NCBI RefSeq assembly: GCF_000420505.1
Contig: NZ_ATVB01000014.1
Location: 1-38,428 of the forward strand
From: Alloscardovia omnicolens DSM 21503
GTDB taxonomy: Bacteria; Actinomycetota; Actinomycetes; Actinomycetales; Bifidobacteriaceae
Direction of reading: 5' to 3'
Length of the DNA: 38,428 bases
The notes beneath the pieces are model-generated. The model worked only from the letters and a program-made list of their open reading frames with translations, did not search any database and was not told where the DNA came from. The translations under genes and the position numbers were made by a program. This document shows positions 24,787 through 33,676 of the stretch, in pieces (the stretch's first letter is position 1; each line of letters begins with the position of its first letter).

Positions 24787-25206
24787 TTACTTCTCGCATT
24801 TATACGGATTCATCTCATCCGGCAGCCAAAAACTCGTCACGTCTTTCTTCAGCTCCATCTGCTCCGCAATCGCACGGTTGAGCAAATCAAAAGGCAGCGG
24901 CTTGCTCAGTGGGAAGTTTACCGTGCGCTTTAAGCACTTGTATCTAGCCGCAGTAAAATCAGTGCGCATACGCTCTAAAACAACGTCCTCGGCCGCGCCG
25001 CTCACATGTGCTTTCGAAGCGGAAAAGCCAACAATAAACGTGCCGTGATGCGTAAACATCGGCTGGTTCCACGCGATGTGCGTCTCAAGTTCAGTATGAT
25101 TCTCTACCATCCACCCGAGCAGTTCGCGCATAAATTCGCGCGTCGTATCGGGAACGCGCGGACCGGCGAGGTACTTCTCGAAATCAGCAGGAAGTTGGGT
25201 AGCTAT
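24787..25206 (-). CDS. DUF1801 (YdhG-like) protein with apparent ATA start codon
   Basis: The protein has about 139 residues. ETHIAWNQPMFTHHGTFIVG is characteristic of DUF1801 proteins, small CyaY/YjbR-fold proteins of unclear function. The first ATG in frame (25131) would remove the conserved N-terminus ATQLPADFEKYLAG and has no ribosome binding site. Further upstream the frame holds no ATG, GTG or TTG before a stop, but an AAGGAG sits five bases before ATA at 25206-25204. Relatives would read M-ATQLP at this point. I therefore place the start at ATA, either a rare initiation codon or a recent ATG-to-ATA mutation that lowers expression. It diverges from the P-type ATPase gene. Confidence 0.72.
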   Translation of the reverse strand: MATQLPADFEKYLAGPRVPDTTREFMRELLGWMVENHTELETHIAWNQPMFTHHGTFIVGFSASKAHVSGAAEDVVLERMRTDFTAARYKCLKRTVNFPLSKPLPFDLLNRAIAEQMELKKDVTSFWLPDEMNPYKCEK

Positions 25207-25244
25207 ACTATCTCCTTCGATGCAAGTATTGTTCGATTAGTATA
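25204..25244. promoter_or_regulatory. Inverted repeat in the 54-bp divergent promoter region
   Basis: TATACTA (25204-25210) and TAGTATA (25238-25244) are perfect 7-bp arms 27 bp apart. They lie in the short gap between the DUF1801 and ATPase start codons. The TATACT strings may also serve as -10 elements in each direction. A metal-responsive regulator could bind here, but no candidate gene is near. Confidence 0.4.
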
Positions 25245-25260
25245 CCTGTAAGGAGCAAAG

Positions 25261-27186
25261 ATGAAGAACGCTCAACTGCAGCGCGTGTGGCAGTCCATGA
25301 AGGACGTGCCCATGCTGTTCGTTACGCTCGCGGTGCTGCTCGTGCTCGTTATTCTGAGTGAAAAGGGTTTCGAGGACGCGCGTGTGTGGGTGGTGGCCGG
25401 GCTTGTGCTCGTCACCGTTATCGATACGCTCATCGGCATGATTGCCGACATTAAAGAAGGCCACGTCGGTTTGGACGTGCTGGCTGTGGTGGCGATTATT
25501 TCCACGCTGGCCGTGGGCGAGTTTTGGGCATCCTGGGCCGTTGTGCTCATGATTTATTCCGGCTCGGTTATCGAGGCGTACGCGCAAAGCTCGGCCGAAC
25601 ATAACCTCACCGCTCTGCTCAGCGCTGCTCCTCAGACCGCGCATGTGCTCGGTGCGAACGACAGCCTGCGCGATGTGCCCGTTTCCGAGGTTCAGGTTAT
25701 GGACCTGCTACTCGTTAAACCGGGCGAAACCGTTCCGGTCGATGGCGTCGTTATGAGCGAACGCGCGGTTGTTAATCTCGCCATGATTAACGGCGAACCG
25801 CTTCCTCAAACCGTTTTGAACGCTCAGCGCGTGCCATCAGGCGCGGTGAATGATTCCGAAAGCTTTACCCTGCGCGCCATCGCCTCCGCCGAGGATTCGC
25901 AGTATCAGCGCATCTTATCTCTGGTTAAGCAGGCGCAGGAGTCGCGCCCGCGCTCGGTGCGTACCGCTGATCTGCTGGCTGTGCCGTTTACTGTTATCGC
26001 GTTCTTCCTCGCCGGCTTGGCCTGGTTCCTCAGCGGCGATCCGGTGCGCTTTACTCAGGTTCTCGTGCTCGCCACGCCGTGTCCGCTGCTCATTGCGGCT
26101 CCGGTCGCGTATCTGGGCGGTACTTCGCGTCTGGCTGCCGCGGGCGTGCTGATTAAAGGGCAGGAAGTGCTCGAACAGCTCACGCGCGTCGGTTCGGTGT
26201 TCTTCGATAAAACTGGAACGCTTACGGTTAAGCAGCCGCAGGTTGTGCGCGTCGAGCGTTTTACCTCGGGCTATAGCGACGACGTGATTCTCGCTGCGGC
26301 CGGCGCGGTCGAATCGTACTCCATCCATATTCTGGCGCTCGGTATTGCGCGTGCCGGCAAGAAAGTGCGCGCGGCTACTCTGCCTGTGCTCAACGTGGAC
26401 GCAGTATCTCACGTGTCGGAACGTAGCGGTTATGGGGTGAGTGCTATCGTGGACGGTCACGAGGTGCGCGTCGGCCGGCGCGGTTTCGTCGAGGAATCTG
26501 CAGACAGTGCGGGCTTCGCGAAATCAGGGCGATTGCTGAAGCACGATGCGAGACTGACGGCCCTGCGCGAGGCAGACGAAATGGGTGCGTACGTTTCGAT
26601 TGACGGCGAACTCGTCGGGCGAATCGTTCTGCGTGATGTTGAACGCTCGAATGCGCGTACTACTATCGAGCGTTTGCGCGCTCTGGGCGTGCGCTCTATT
26701 TCCATGCTTACCGGTGATGGTCCTGTGTCCGCGAACCGCGTGGCAGCGGCCGTGGGGATTGCTGTCGAGGACGTGCATGCGAAACTGCTGCCGGAGCATA
26801 AGCAGAGGATCCTCAATAATGCGCGTAGTGGTGGTGGAGCTGGCGCGATTGTTATGGTGGGTGATGGCGTAAACGATGCGCCAGTGCTGGCCGCGGCCGA
26901 TATTGGTGTCGCGCTCACGGACGGCTCGTCGTCGGCGGCCTCCCAAACCGCGCACATGGTTATTATGAACGACGACCTGAGCTTGCTGTCGCGCTCCATC
27001 GAGATTGCGCGCCGTACGCGCCGTGTTATGCTGCAGGCTGTTTTCCTTGGCCTTGGGTTGGCTCTCGTGGGTATGATTGTAGCAACGTTTGGAGTAATCC
27101 CCGCAGTGGTGGGTGCTTTCGGTCAGGAAGCGATTGACGTGGTGTCGATTGTGTGGGCGCTCAATGCTGTGCGAGAAGTGAAGTAG
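25261..27186 (+). CDS. P1B-type heavy-metal-translocating ATPase (atypical motifs)
   Basis: A 641-residue membrane pump with no N-terminal metal-binding domain. The phosphorylation site is Asp316 (FFDKTGTLT), the hinge motif is MVGDGVNDAPVL, and the membrane metal motif is TPCPL at 272-276, where copper pumps have CPC. The nucleotide-domain HP signature SEHP is replaced by SYSIHIL (352-358), and the actuator TGES by INGEP (176-181). These changes mark a divergent P1B subgroup; the metal cannot be predicted. The ATG at 25261 has AAGGAG. The stop is 16 bp before the aldolase gene. Confidence 0.88.
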   Translation: MKNAQLQRVWQSMKDVPMLFVTLAVLLVLVILSEKGFEDARVWVVAGLVLVTVIDTLIGMIADIKEGHVGLDVLAVVAIISTLAVGEFWASWAVVLMIYSGSVIEAYAQSSAEHNLTALLSAAPQTAHVLGANDSLRDVPVSEVQVMDLLLVKPGETVPVDGVVMSERAVVNLAMINGEPLPQTVLNAQRVPSGAVNDSESFTLRAIASAEDSQYQRILSLVKQAQESRPRSVRTADLLAVPFTVIAFFLAGLAWFLSGDPVRFTQVLVLATPCPLLIAAPVAYLGGTSRLAAAGVLIKGQEVLEQLTRVGSVFFDKTGTLTVKQPQVVRVERFTSGYSDDVILAAAGAVESYSIHILALGIARAGKKVRAATLPVLNVDAVSHVSERSGYGVSAIVDGHEVRVGRRGFVEESADSAGFAKSGRLLKHDARLTALREADEMGAYVSIDGELVGRIVLRDVERSNARTTIERLRALGVRSISMLTGDGPVSANRVAAAVGIAVEDVHAKLLPEHKQRILNNARSGGGAGAIVMVGDGVNDAPVLAAADIGVALTDGSSSAASQTAHMVIMNDDLSLLSRSIEIARRTRRVMLQAVFLGLGLALVGMIVATFGVIPAVVGAFGQEAIDVVSIVWALNAVREVK

Positions 27187-27202
27187 GTAATTGTAGGTAA
27201 TT
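27183..27202 (+). repeat. Tandem 10-bp duplication between the ATPase and aldolase genes
   Basis: GTAGGTAATT occurs twice in a row, starting in the ATPase stop codon and ending at the aldolase ATG. It leaves the aldolase with only weak Shine-Dalgarno-like GTAGGT. Confidence 0.8.
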
Positions 27203-28237
27203 ATGACAGTTGCAACACCAGAACAATATTCCGCCATGTTGGCGGCAGCGCGCGAAGGCGGATACGCTTTCCCCGCCATTAACGTAACGAGTTCACAAAC
27301 GCTCAACGCGGCTTTGCAGGGCTTAGCAGATGCCGGTTCGGACGGTATTATTCAAATTTCTGTGGGTGGTAGCGCGTATGTGAGCGGACAAAAGCTCAAA
27401 GACCGCGTTGTGGGTTCACGTGCTTTCGCGGCTTTCGCGCGCGAAGTTGCCTCGCAGTACCCAAACATTACGGTCGCTTTGCACACAGACCATTGCGCGA
27501 AGCAGTACCTCGGCGAGTGGGTTGATCCTCTGCTCGACATGGAGATTGGGGCCGTACGCCGTGGCGAGGAGCCGCTCTTCCAGTCGCACATGTGGGACGG
27601 CTCGACTGTGCCACTGCAGGAAAACCTCGATATTGCTTCCCGTTTGCTCGAGAAATCGGCTTTGGCACATACCGTGCTCGAAATTGAGATTGGTGCTGTG
27701 GGCGGCGAGGAAGATGGTCATCGCGCGGAAATTAACGAGAAGCTGTATTCGACTGTGGACGATGCGCGTTTAGTTGCCGACCGGCTCGGCCTGAGCGTTG
27801 GATCTGACGGTGCTGCGCGGTACATGGCGGCCTTCACTTTCGGCAACGTACACGGTTCGTACAAGCCAGGCATTGTGAAGTTGCGCCCCGAGATTTTGCG
27901 CGATATTCAGGGGTTTGTGGGGTCTAGCGAGGGGCAGAGCAAACCGTTCTACCTAGTCTTCCACGGTGGCTCCGGCTCTACCGCGTCTGACATTGCACGT
28001 GCGGTAAGCTATGGCGTGGTAAAGATGAACATCGACACCGATACCCAGTACGCCTTCACCCGCGCCATCGCCGGCCACATGATGGCTAACTACGACAAGG
28101 TTCTTAAAATCGACGGAGAAGTGGGCGATAAGAGCAAGTACGATCCGCGCTCTTGGGGTCGCGAAGCCGAGGACTCTATGGCCGCTCGCGTAATCGAGGC
28201 CTGCGTTCAGCTCGGTTCGGCTGGGCGGGCGATTTAA
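27203..28237 (+). CDS. fba: Class II fructose-bisphosphate aldolase
   Basis: This zinc enzyme cleaves or forms fructose-1,6-bisphosphate; in bifidobacteria it works mainly in gluconeogenesis and the lower part of carbon metabolism. Of 344 residues, ALHTDHCAK (His94, Asp96, His97) holds catalytic Asp and zinc His, and EIGAVGGEEDG is the family's metal/loop motif. NVHGSYKPG, FHGGSGS and NIDTDTQYAFTRAI bind phosphate and zinc. It is the longer class IIA type. A clear terminator follows at 28242. It is unusual that such a normally abundant enzyme lies only 16 bp behind a metal ATPase; a promoter inside the ATPase gene may drive it. Confidence 0.96.
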   Translation: MTVATPEQYSAMLAAAREGGYAFPAINVTSSQTLNAALQGLADAGSDGIIQISVGGSAYVSGQKLKDRVVGSRAFAAFAREVASQYPNITVALHTDHCAKQYLGEWVDPLLDMEIGAVRRGEEPLFQSHMWDGSTVPLQENLDIASRLLEKSALAHTVLEIEIGAVGGEEDGHRAEINEKLYSTVDDARLVADRLGLSVGSDGAARYMAAFTFGNVHGSYKPGIVKLRPEILRDIQGFVGSSEGQSKPFYLVFHGGSGSTASDIARAVSYGVVKMNIDTDTQYAFTRAIAGHMMANYDKVLKIDGEVGDKSKYDPRSWGREAEDSMAARVIEACVQLGSAGRAI

Positions 28238-28241
28238 CAAT

Positions 28242-28290
28242 TCACCCCGTACTACAGGTTTTGTTGTGGTAAGGGGTGATTTGTTTGTTG
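28242..28290 (+). terminator. Terminator after fba
   Basis: TCACCCC (28242-28248) pairs with GGGGTGA (28273-28279), extended by CTAC/GTGG inside, and is followed by TTTGTTTGTTG. The structure and T-rich tail fit a Rho-independent terminator. Confidence 0.7.
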
Positions 28291-28305
28291 TGGGGTGTGC
28301 GCTTG

Positions 28306-28613
28306 GCTTTAACTTTCATCAGTAACGACATTGGTGAACGTTAAAGCTTTCTGACCGGTTAAATCAGTGGTGGTAAAGGCTTTACCAGGTAGCGCTAACG
28401 CACAGCTATGAAAAAGCTACAGCAGCAACCCTGTACTCGTATGCGCTCATATGCGAGCAAAATCAAGCTTTCCAAGCACAAAACGAGCTGACCGGATGCT
28501 GTATCGTTCATAGATAACCATCATCTATGAGAGTTAAAGCTTTCTGAAGCCAAAAATACGCCAGCGGAAGGCTTTGCCATTCATAGCTAAGCATTAGCTA
28601 CGAAAGCTAAAGC
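28306..28613. repeat. Array II: ~42-bp palindromes at ~73-bp spacing upstream of purA
   Basis: Five palindromes are centred at about 28326.5, 28398, 28446.5, 28519 and 28592, giving steps of 72, 48, 72.5 and 73. The first (28306-28347) has GCTTTAAC/GTTAAAGC outer arms and a second stem TTCATCAGT/ATTGGTGAA in exact register, with G-T pairs. The fourth (28498-28540) has TCATAGAT/ATCTATGA. The fifth (28571-28613) has GCTTT/AAAGC and TAGCTAA/TTAGCTA. Outer arms are shared while inner stems differ but still pair. The remainder of 28291-28723 holds no gene; the purA promoter was not clearly seen. Confidence 0.75.
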
Positions 28614-28714
28614 AGAAAACGCCCGCCGGGCACATAACCCAAACACTCCACCGCCCCACTCCGCCCTCGTAGAGCGTTCAGAGTATCCTCGGAATGTAGT
28701 TCTTTTATGCGTGA

Positions 28715-30025
<1,311 letters not shown>

Positions 30026-30034
30026 ACAGTAACC

Positions 30035-30691
30035 GTGGCAAAACACAGGACAGCGTCGCGCGCTCGAAAACCGCGCGTTAATCGCACACCTCTCACAGAC
30101 ATCTGGATGTACCTAGTGGTGTTTGTGGGCGGTGCGCTGGGCACTGCCGCGCGTTACGGTATAAGCAGCAGCATGAACACGCTGCCACATCCGCTGTCTA
30201 TTCGCTGGGGAACTTTTACCGCGAACGTTATAGCAGCTTTCGCGCTCGCAGCCATTACTGCGGCCCTGAGTCACACCTTGCTCTCTGAGCACGCGCCGGC
30301 ATCTCAAAAGCGCGCAGGCGAGTTGATTTCTAAAGGCCTTGGCATGGGCGTGTGCGGCGGTTTATCTACGATGTCTACGCTCGCTCTCGAGATTGCGGCG
30401 AGTGATTACGGCTGGTCGTATGCGATTGTTTCGCTCGCTGCCGGCATCGTCAGCGCCATTCTTGGAGCGCTGTTCGGTACGTGGGCAAGCGGAGCCAAGC
30501 GCGCGCAACGTCGAGCACAACAGCACCAGCAACAGCAAACGCTGCGCCGTTCTCGCGTGAGCGCTCGTCGCCGCGCCCACATTCAAAACAAGAGCCAAAA
30601 CAAAAGCGTAACGCGCCGCGTAAGCCGAGCTACGCAAAAAGCTAGTGAAAATTCGCAGCGGGTACGTGCGCGCAAGCATCGCAAGCACTAA
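30035..30691 (+). CDS. crcB: Fluoride channel CrcB/Fluc with long basic C-terminal tail
   Basis: Exports fluoride as a dimeric channel. The core of about 130 residues has GGALGTAARYGISS, WGTFTANVIAAF (conserved Asn) and GVCGGLSTMSTLALE, with four membrane helices. Residues ~150-218 form an Arg/Lys/Gln-rich cytoplasmic tail (KRAQRRAQQHQQQQ) far beyond the usual length of about 125. The start is a GTG 9 bp after purA with no good ribosome binding site, so coupling to purA is likely. Its partner crcB lies 2.6 kb away at 33302 instead of adjacent. No fluoride riboswitch was recognised upstream. Confidence 0.88.
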   Translation: MAKHRTASRARKPRVNRTPLTDIWMYLVVFVGGALGTAARYGISSSMNTLPHPLSIRWGTFTANVIAAFALAAITAALSHTLLSEHAPASQKRAGELISKGLGMGVCGGLSTMSTLALEIAASDYGWSYAIVSLAAGIVSAILGALFGTWASGAKRAQRRAQQHQQQQTLRRSRVSARRRAHIQNKSQNKSVTRRVSRATQKASENSQRVRARKHRKH

Positions 30692-30735
30692 AGTCATCAC
30701 GTAAACAAGCAGCGAGCAATCACAAGGAGTTTGCG

Positions 30736-31389
30736 ATGACCGAGACCGCGCCTGCCGCGCCAAGCGCGACGCCAAGCGCCGCGCCCGAATCGATCTACGG
30801 ACCGTACCGTCGCGCAATGGAGCGCGTGCGCGACAGCGTCATCGAATCGCTCGAACAAGCCAACGCGCGAACCAAGGAATCAACCGGCTATTCGTTGTAC
30901 GAGCACGTGAATACGCGCATAAAATCAGACGAATCCATGCGCGAAAAATGTGAGCGTAAAGGTCTCGAAGCCAACGCTTACAATGCGCTCACCCGTGTGC
31001 GCGATGCGATCGGCGTGCGCGTGGTTACCCGTTTTATCGACGATATTGAGCTGGTGGTGCGCGAGCTCGAGCAGATTGAGGGCGTTGAGGTCGTCGAGAA
31101 AAAAGATTACGTTTTTAACGCCAAACTGAATGGCTACCGCTCGTATCATGTGATTGCCAGCGTGCGTGACCCTCTAAACCCAGCCAGCGCGTACTTTGTG
31201 GAAGTACAGATTCGCACTATCGCGATGGATTCGTGGGCGGCGCTCGAGCATGAGCTTAAGTACAAAAAGGGCATTAAAAATCAGGAGCGTATTGTCGCCG
31301 AGCTGAAGCGCTGCGCGGACGAGCTGGCTTCCTGCGATATGAGTATGCAAACGATCCGCCATTTAATGAATGAGGCCGAAAGCGAGTAG
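30736..31389 (+). CDS. Small alarmone synthetase (RelA/SpoT synthetase-domain protein)
   Basis: A 217-residue (p)ppGpp synthetase of the RelQ/RelP type, transferring pyrophosphate from ATP to GTP or GDP. Visible motifs are RIKSDESMREKCERKG (ATP side), RDAIGVRVVTRF, KDYVFNAKLNGYRSYH (GTP side) and FVEVQIRTIAMDSWAALEHELKYK with the catalytic Glu. No hydrolase, TGS or ACT domain is present. The first ~18 residues are Pro/Ala-rich. The ATG at 30736 has AAGGAG. It is 3 bp before the response-regulator gene, so alarmone synthesis and a two-component system share a transcript, an uncommon pairing. Confidence 0.92.
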   Translation: MTETAPAAPSATPSAAPESIYGPYRRAMERVRDSVIESLEQANARTKESTGYSLYEHVNTRIKSDESMREKCERKGLEANAYNALTRVRDAIGVRVVTRFIDDIELVVRELEQIEGVEVVEKKDYVFNAKLNGYRSYHVIASVRDPLNPASAYFVEVQIRTIAMDSWAALEHELKYKKGIKNQERIVAELKRCADELASCDMSMQTIRHLMNEAESE

Positions 31390-31392
31390 CAC

Positions 31393-32073
31393 GTGAAAAT
31401 CCTTATAGCAGAAGACGAGCAAGCGCTGCGCCGCGCGTACACGGTGGCGCTCGAGAGGCAGGGGTACGAGGTAACCGCGGCCGCGAACGGTCAGGAAGCC
31501 TTAGATTTAGCGGAATCCCATGCCTTCGACGTTATGATTTTCGACATCATGATGCCGATTAAGACCGGTCTCGAAGCCGTGCAGGAGCTGCGCGCTCGCG
31601 GAAACTCGACGTACATTATTATGCTCACCGCTATGTCGGAAATCGATGACCGCGTAAACGGCTTAGATGCCGGCGCCGACGACTACCTCACCAAACCGCT
31701 TTCGCTTAAAGAGCTGATGGCGCGGCTGCGTTCGCTCGAGCGCCGCTTCGACACGAATTTTGGCAGCAAAGAGATTAACTTCGGTAACATAACGCTTAAC
31801 GTGCGCGAGCAGGAAGTGAGCGCGCACAGCTCCATGCGCTTAAACGCGAACGAGGCGAAACTGCTCGAATATCTTATTCTTAACGCGCAACACGCGCCGG
31901 TTACTCACGAAGACGTGTACGAGCACGTTTTCGCAAACAACGAGGATAAAGACGCCGGCTACGTTTGGATTTACATTTCGTACGTTAAGAACAAGCTCAA
32001 GGCTATCGGCGCGCAGGTGCGCATAACCGGCGAGGACGGCGGCCCGTACGGTTTGGAGATAGCTGATGCTTAA
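31393..32073 (+). CDS. OmpR-family response regulator
   Basis: A 226-residue DNA-binding regulator. The receiver domain (1-115) has acidic pocket EDE at 7-9, phosphoacceptor Asp51 (MIFDIMMP), conserved Thr in IIMLTAMSE and Lys in YLTKPL. The winged-helix domain (about 130-222) ends in YVWIYISYVKNKLKAIG, similar to OmpR-type recognition helices. Translation starts at GTG 31393, 3 bp after the alarmone synthetase stop, and overlaps the kinase gene by 8 bp. Confidence 0.95.
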   Translation: MKILIAEDEQALRRAYTVALERQGYEVTAAANGQEALDLAESHAFDVMIFDIMMPIKTGLEAVQELRARGNSTYIIMLTAMSEIDDRVNGLDAGADDYLTKPLSLKELMARLRSLERRFDTNFGSKEINFGNITLNVREQEVSAHSSMRLNANEAKLLEYLILNAQHAPVTHEDVYEHVFANNEDKDAGYVWIYISYVKNKLKAIGAQVRITGEDGGPYGLEIADA

Positions 32074-33289
32074 AAAACTTCGTTTGCGCTTTACCCTTAT
32101 TACAGCGCTGGTTGTGCTGATTATTACGATTGCGCCCATTTCTGTGCTCAACTTCGTCTCGCACTGGGAGAGCGGGCGCGAAACGAGCGTGCTGCTGCGG
32201 CTGATTAACTTCCATAAGGGCATGCTGCCGGCGGAAAGCGTAGACGGAGAAAGTGAGCATTATCAGTACTTTAGCGTGTACCGCTCGTCTAGCGGGGAGG
32301 TTTCCGTAACGTCCAAGCGCAACCTCGATAACGTGTCGGACACGCAAATATCCTCGGCTGCCGAGACCCTGCTTGATTCGTTGAGCACAGCGGGAACGGT
32401 GATTATTGCCGATCAAAGCTTCTCCTACCAGGTGGTGAGCGAGTCGGACGGGTTGCGCCTGTCCGCCGTGAATATTAACGCGCAACTCGCCAACCGTTCG
32501 CGCCTGTTCCATATCTCCATCGCCATGTTCCTCGTGGCACTGTTCTTCTTTATAAGCGTGGCGGCCATCATTTCCAAGTGGGCGGTGCAGCCTTTCGTGG
32601 AGAACTACAAGAAACAGAAACGCTTTATTGCCAACGCCGGGCACGAGCTGAAAACGCCGCTGGCTATTATTTCCGCGAACACCGAGCTACAGGAGATGAT
32701 GGAAGGCGAGAGCGAATGGAGTGCGTCTACCAAAGCGCAGGTAGAGCGCATGACTGCGCTGATTAATCAGATGGTGTCGCTGGCACGTTTGGAAGAGCAG
32801 CCAGATGTGACGCTGGGCGACGTGAACTTCTCCGAAACCGTGCAGAACGCGGCCTCCAGTTTTAAGAGTTCCATTATGCGCGACGGTAAAACTTTCCACA
32901 TGGACGTGGCCGAGGGGATTAACATTAAAGCCGAAGCGAAATCCGCTTTCGAGCTGGTGAACATTCTCGTGGACAACGCCAACAAATACTGCGATGACGG
33001 TGGCAACGTGTCTGTGCTCTTGCGCAAGTCGCGAGATCCGCGCTATTCCGCGCATCTTGAAGTAGCCAACACCTACATGGACGGCAAAGGCAAAAACTAT
33101 TCGCACTTCTTCGAACGTTTCTACCGCGATGACGAATCGCACACGCGTGCCGGTTCGAGTGAGTCGGAGAAAACCACGTCCGGCTTTGGCATTGGACTGA
33201 ACATGGCGCAAAGCATGGTGAAGCTCTTTAAGGGCCGCATTGACGTGCGATACAGTGAGGATACTATTATTTTCGTAGTACGACTGTAG
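32066..33289 (+). CDS. Sensor histidine kinase
   Basis: The protein has 407 residues. Two membrane helices (about 9-30 and 150-171) flank an extracytoplasmic sensor region of ~120 residues that I do not recognise. The dimerisation domain has His193 (NAGHELKTPLAII). The ATP-binding domain has N-box NILVDNANKYC, F-box FFERFYR and G-box GFGIGLNMAQSMV. No HAMP domain is evident between helix 2 and the His box beyond a short linker. It overlaps and surely phosphorylates the preceding regulator. The stimulus is unknown; the neighbouring crcB raises the possibility of halide or envelope stress. Confidence 0.94.
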   Translation: MLKKLRLRFTLITALVVLIITIAPISVLNFVSHWESGRETSVLLRLINFHKGMLPAESVDGESEHYQYFSVYRSSSGEVSVTSKRNLDNVSDTQISSAAETLLDSLSTAGTVIIADQSFSYQVVSESDGLRLSAVNINAQLANRSRLFHISIAMFLVALFFFISVAAIISKWAVQPFVENYKKQKRFIANAGHELKTPLAIISANTELQEMMEGESEWSASTKAQVERMTALINQMVSLARLEEQPDVTLGDVNFSETVQNAASSFKSSIMRDGKTFHMDVAEGINIKAEAKSAFELVNILVDNANKYCDDGGNVSVLLRKSRDPRYSAHLEVANTYMDGKGKNYSHFFERFYRDDESHTRAGSSESEKTTSGFGIGLNMAQSMVKLFKGRIDVRYSEDTIIFVVRL

Positions 33290-33301
33290 GGAAGGAATGT
33301 T

Positions 33302-33676
33302 GTGTCTCTAACAACACTGCTGATGGTGAGCCTGTGCGGCGGTCTCGGAGCTGTCGCGCGCTTCGTTGTGGATACGCTCATTAAGCGCGTCTCCACCGGC
33401 TTCTTCCCATGGTCCACGTTATTCATTAACACGCTGGCCGGCTTCCTCTTCGCCGCCTGCGTTATCTATCTGCGCTCCTACGACCTGAACATGTACGTTC
33501 TGGCCACCAGCGGCTTCCTCGGCGGCTTCTCCACCTTCTCGACCGCGATGAACGAAATTATTTCGCTCGCCCGCGCTCGTCACTTTGTTGACTGCCTCGT
33601 CTACGCCGTCTGGTGCATCGGTCTGCCCGTATGCGCGGTTCTCGTAGGCGTTGCCCTGTTTGGCGCTCTCGCTTAG
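33302..33676 (+). CDS. crcB: Fluoride channel CrcB/Fluc, second copy
   Basis: A 124-residue channel subunit of normal length: GGLGAVARFVVDTL, WSTLFINTLAGFLFA (conserved Asn) and SGFLGGFSTFSTAMNE (Phe-box residues lining the pore). Four helices are predicted. Translation starts at GTG 33302 with GGAAGGA upstream, 12 bp after the kinase, so it belongs to the alarmone/two-component transcript. Gram-positive bacteria often make heterodimers from two crcB genes, and the copy at 30035 is the likely partner. The 3' end overlaps the convergent CLC gene by 4 bp. Confidence 0.94.
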   Translation: MSLTTLLMVSLCGGLGAVARFVVDTLIKRVSTGFFPWSTLFINTLAGFLFAACVIYLRSYDLNMYVLATSGFLGGFSTFSTAMNEIISLARARHFVDCLVYAVWCIGLPVCAVLVGVALFGALA

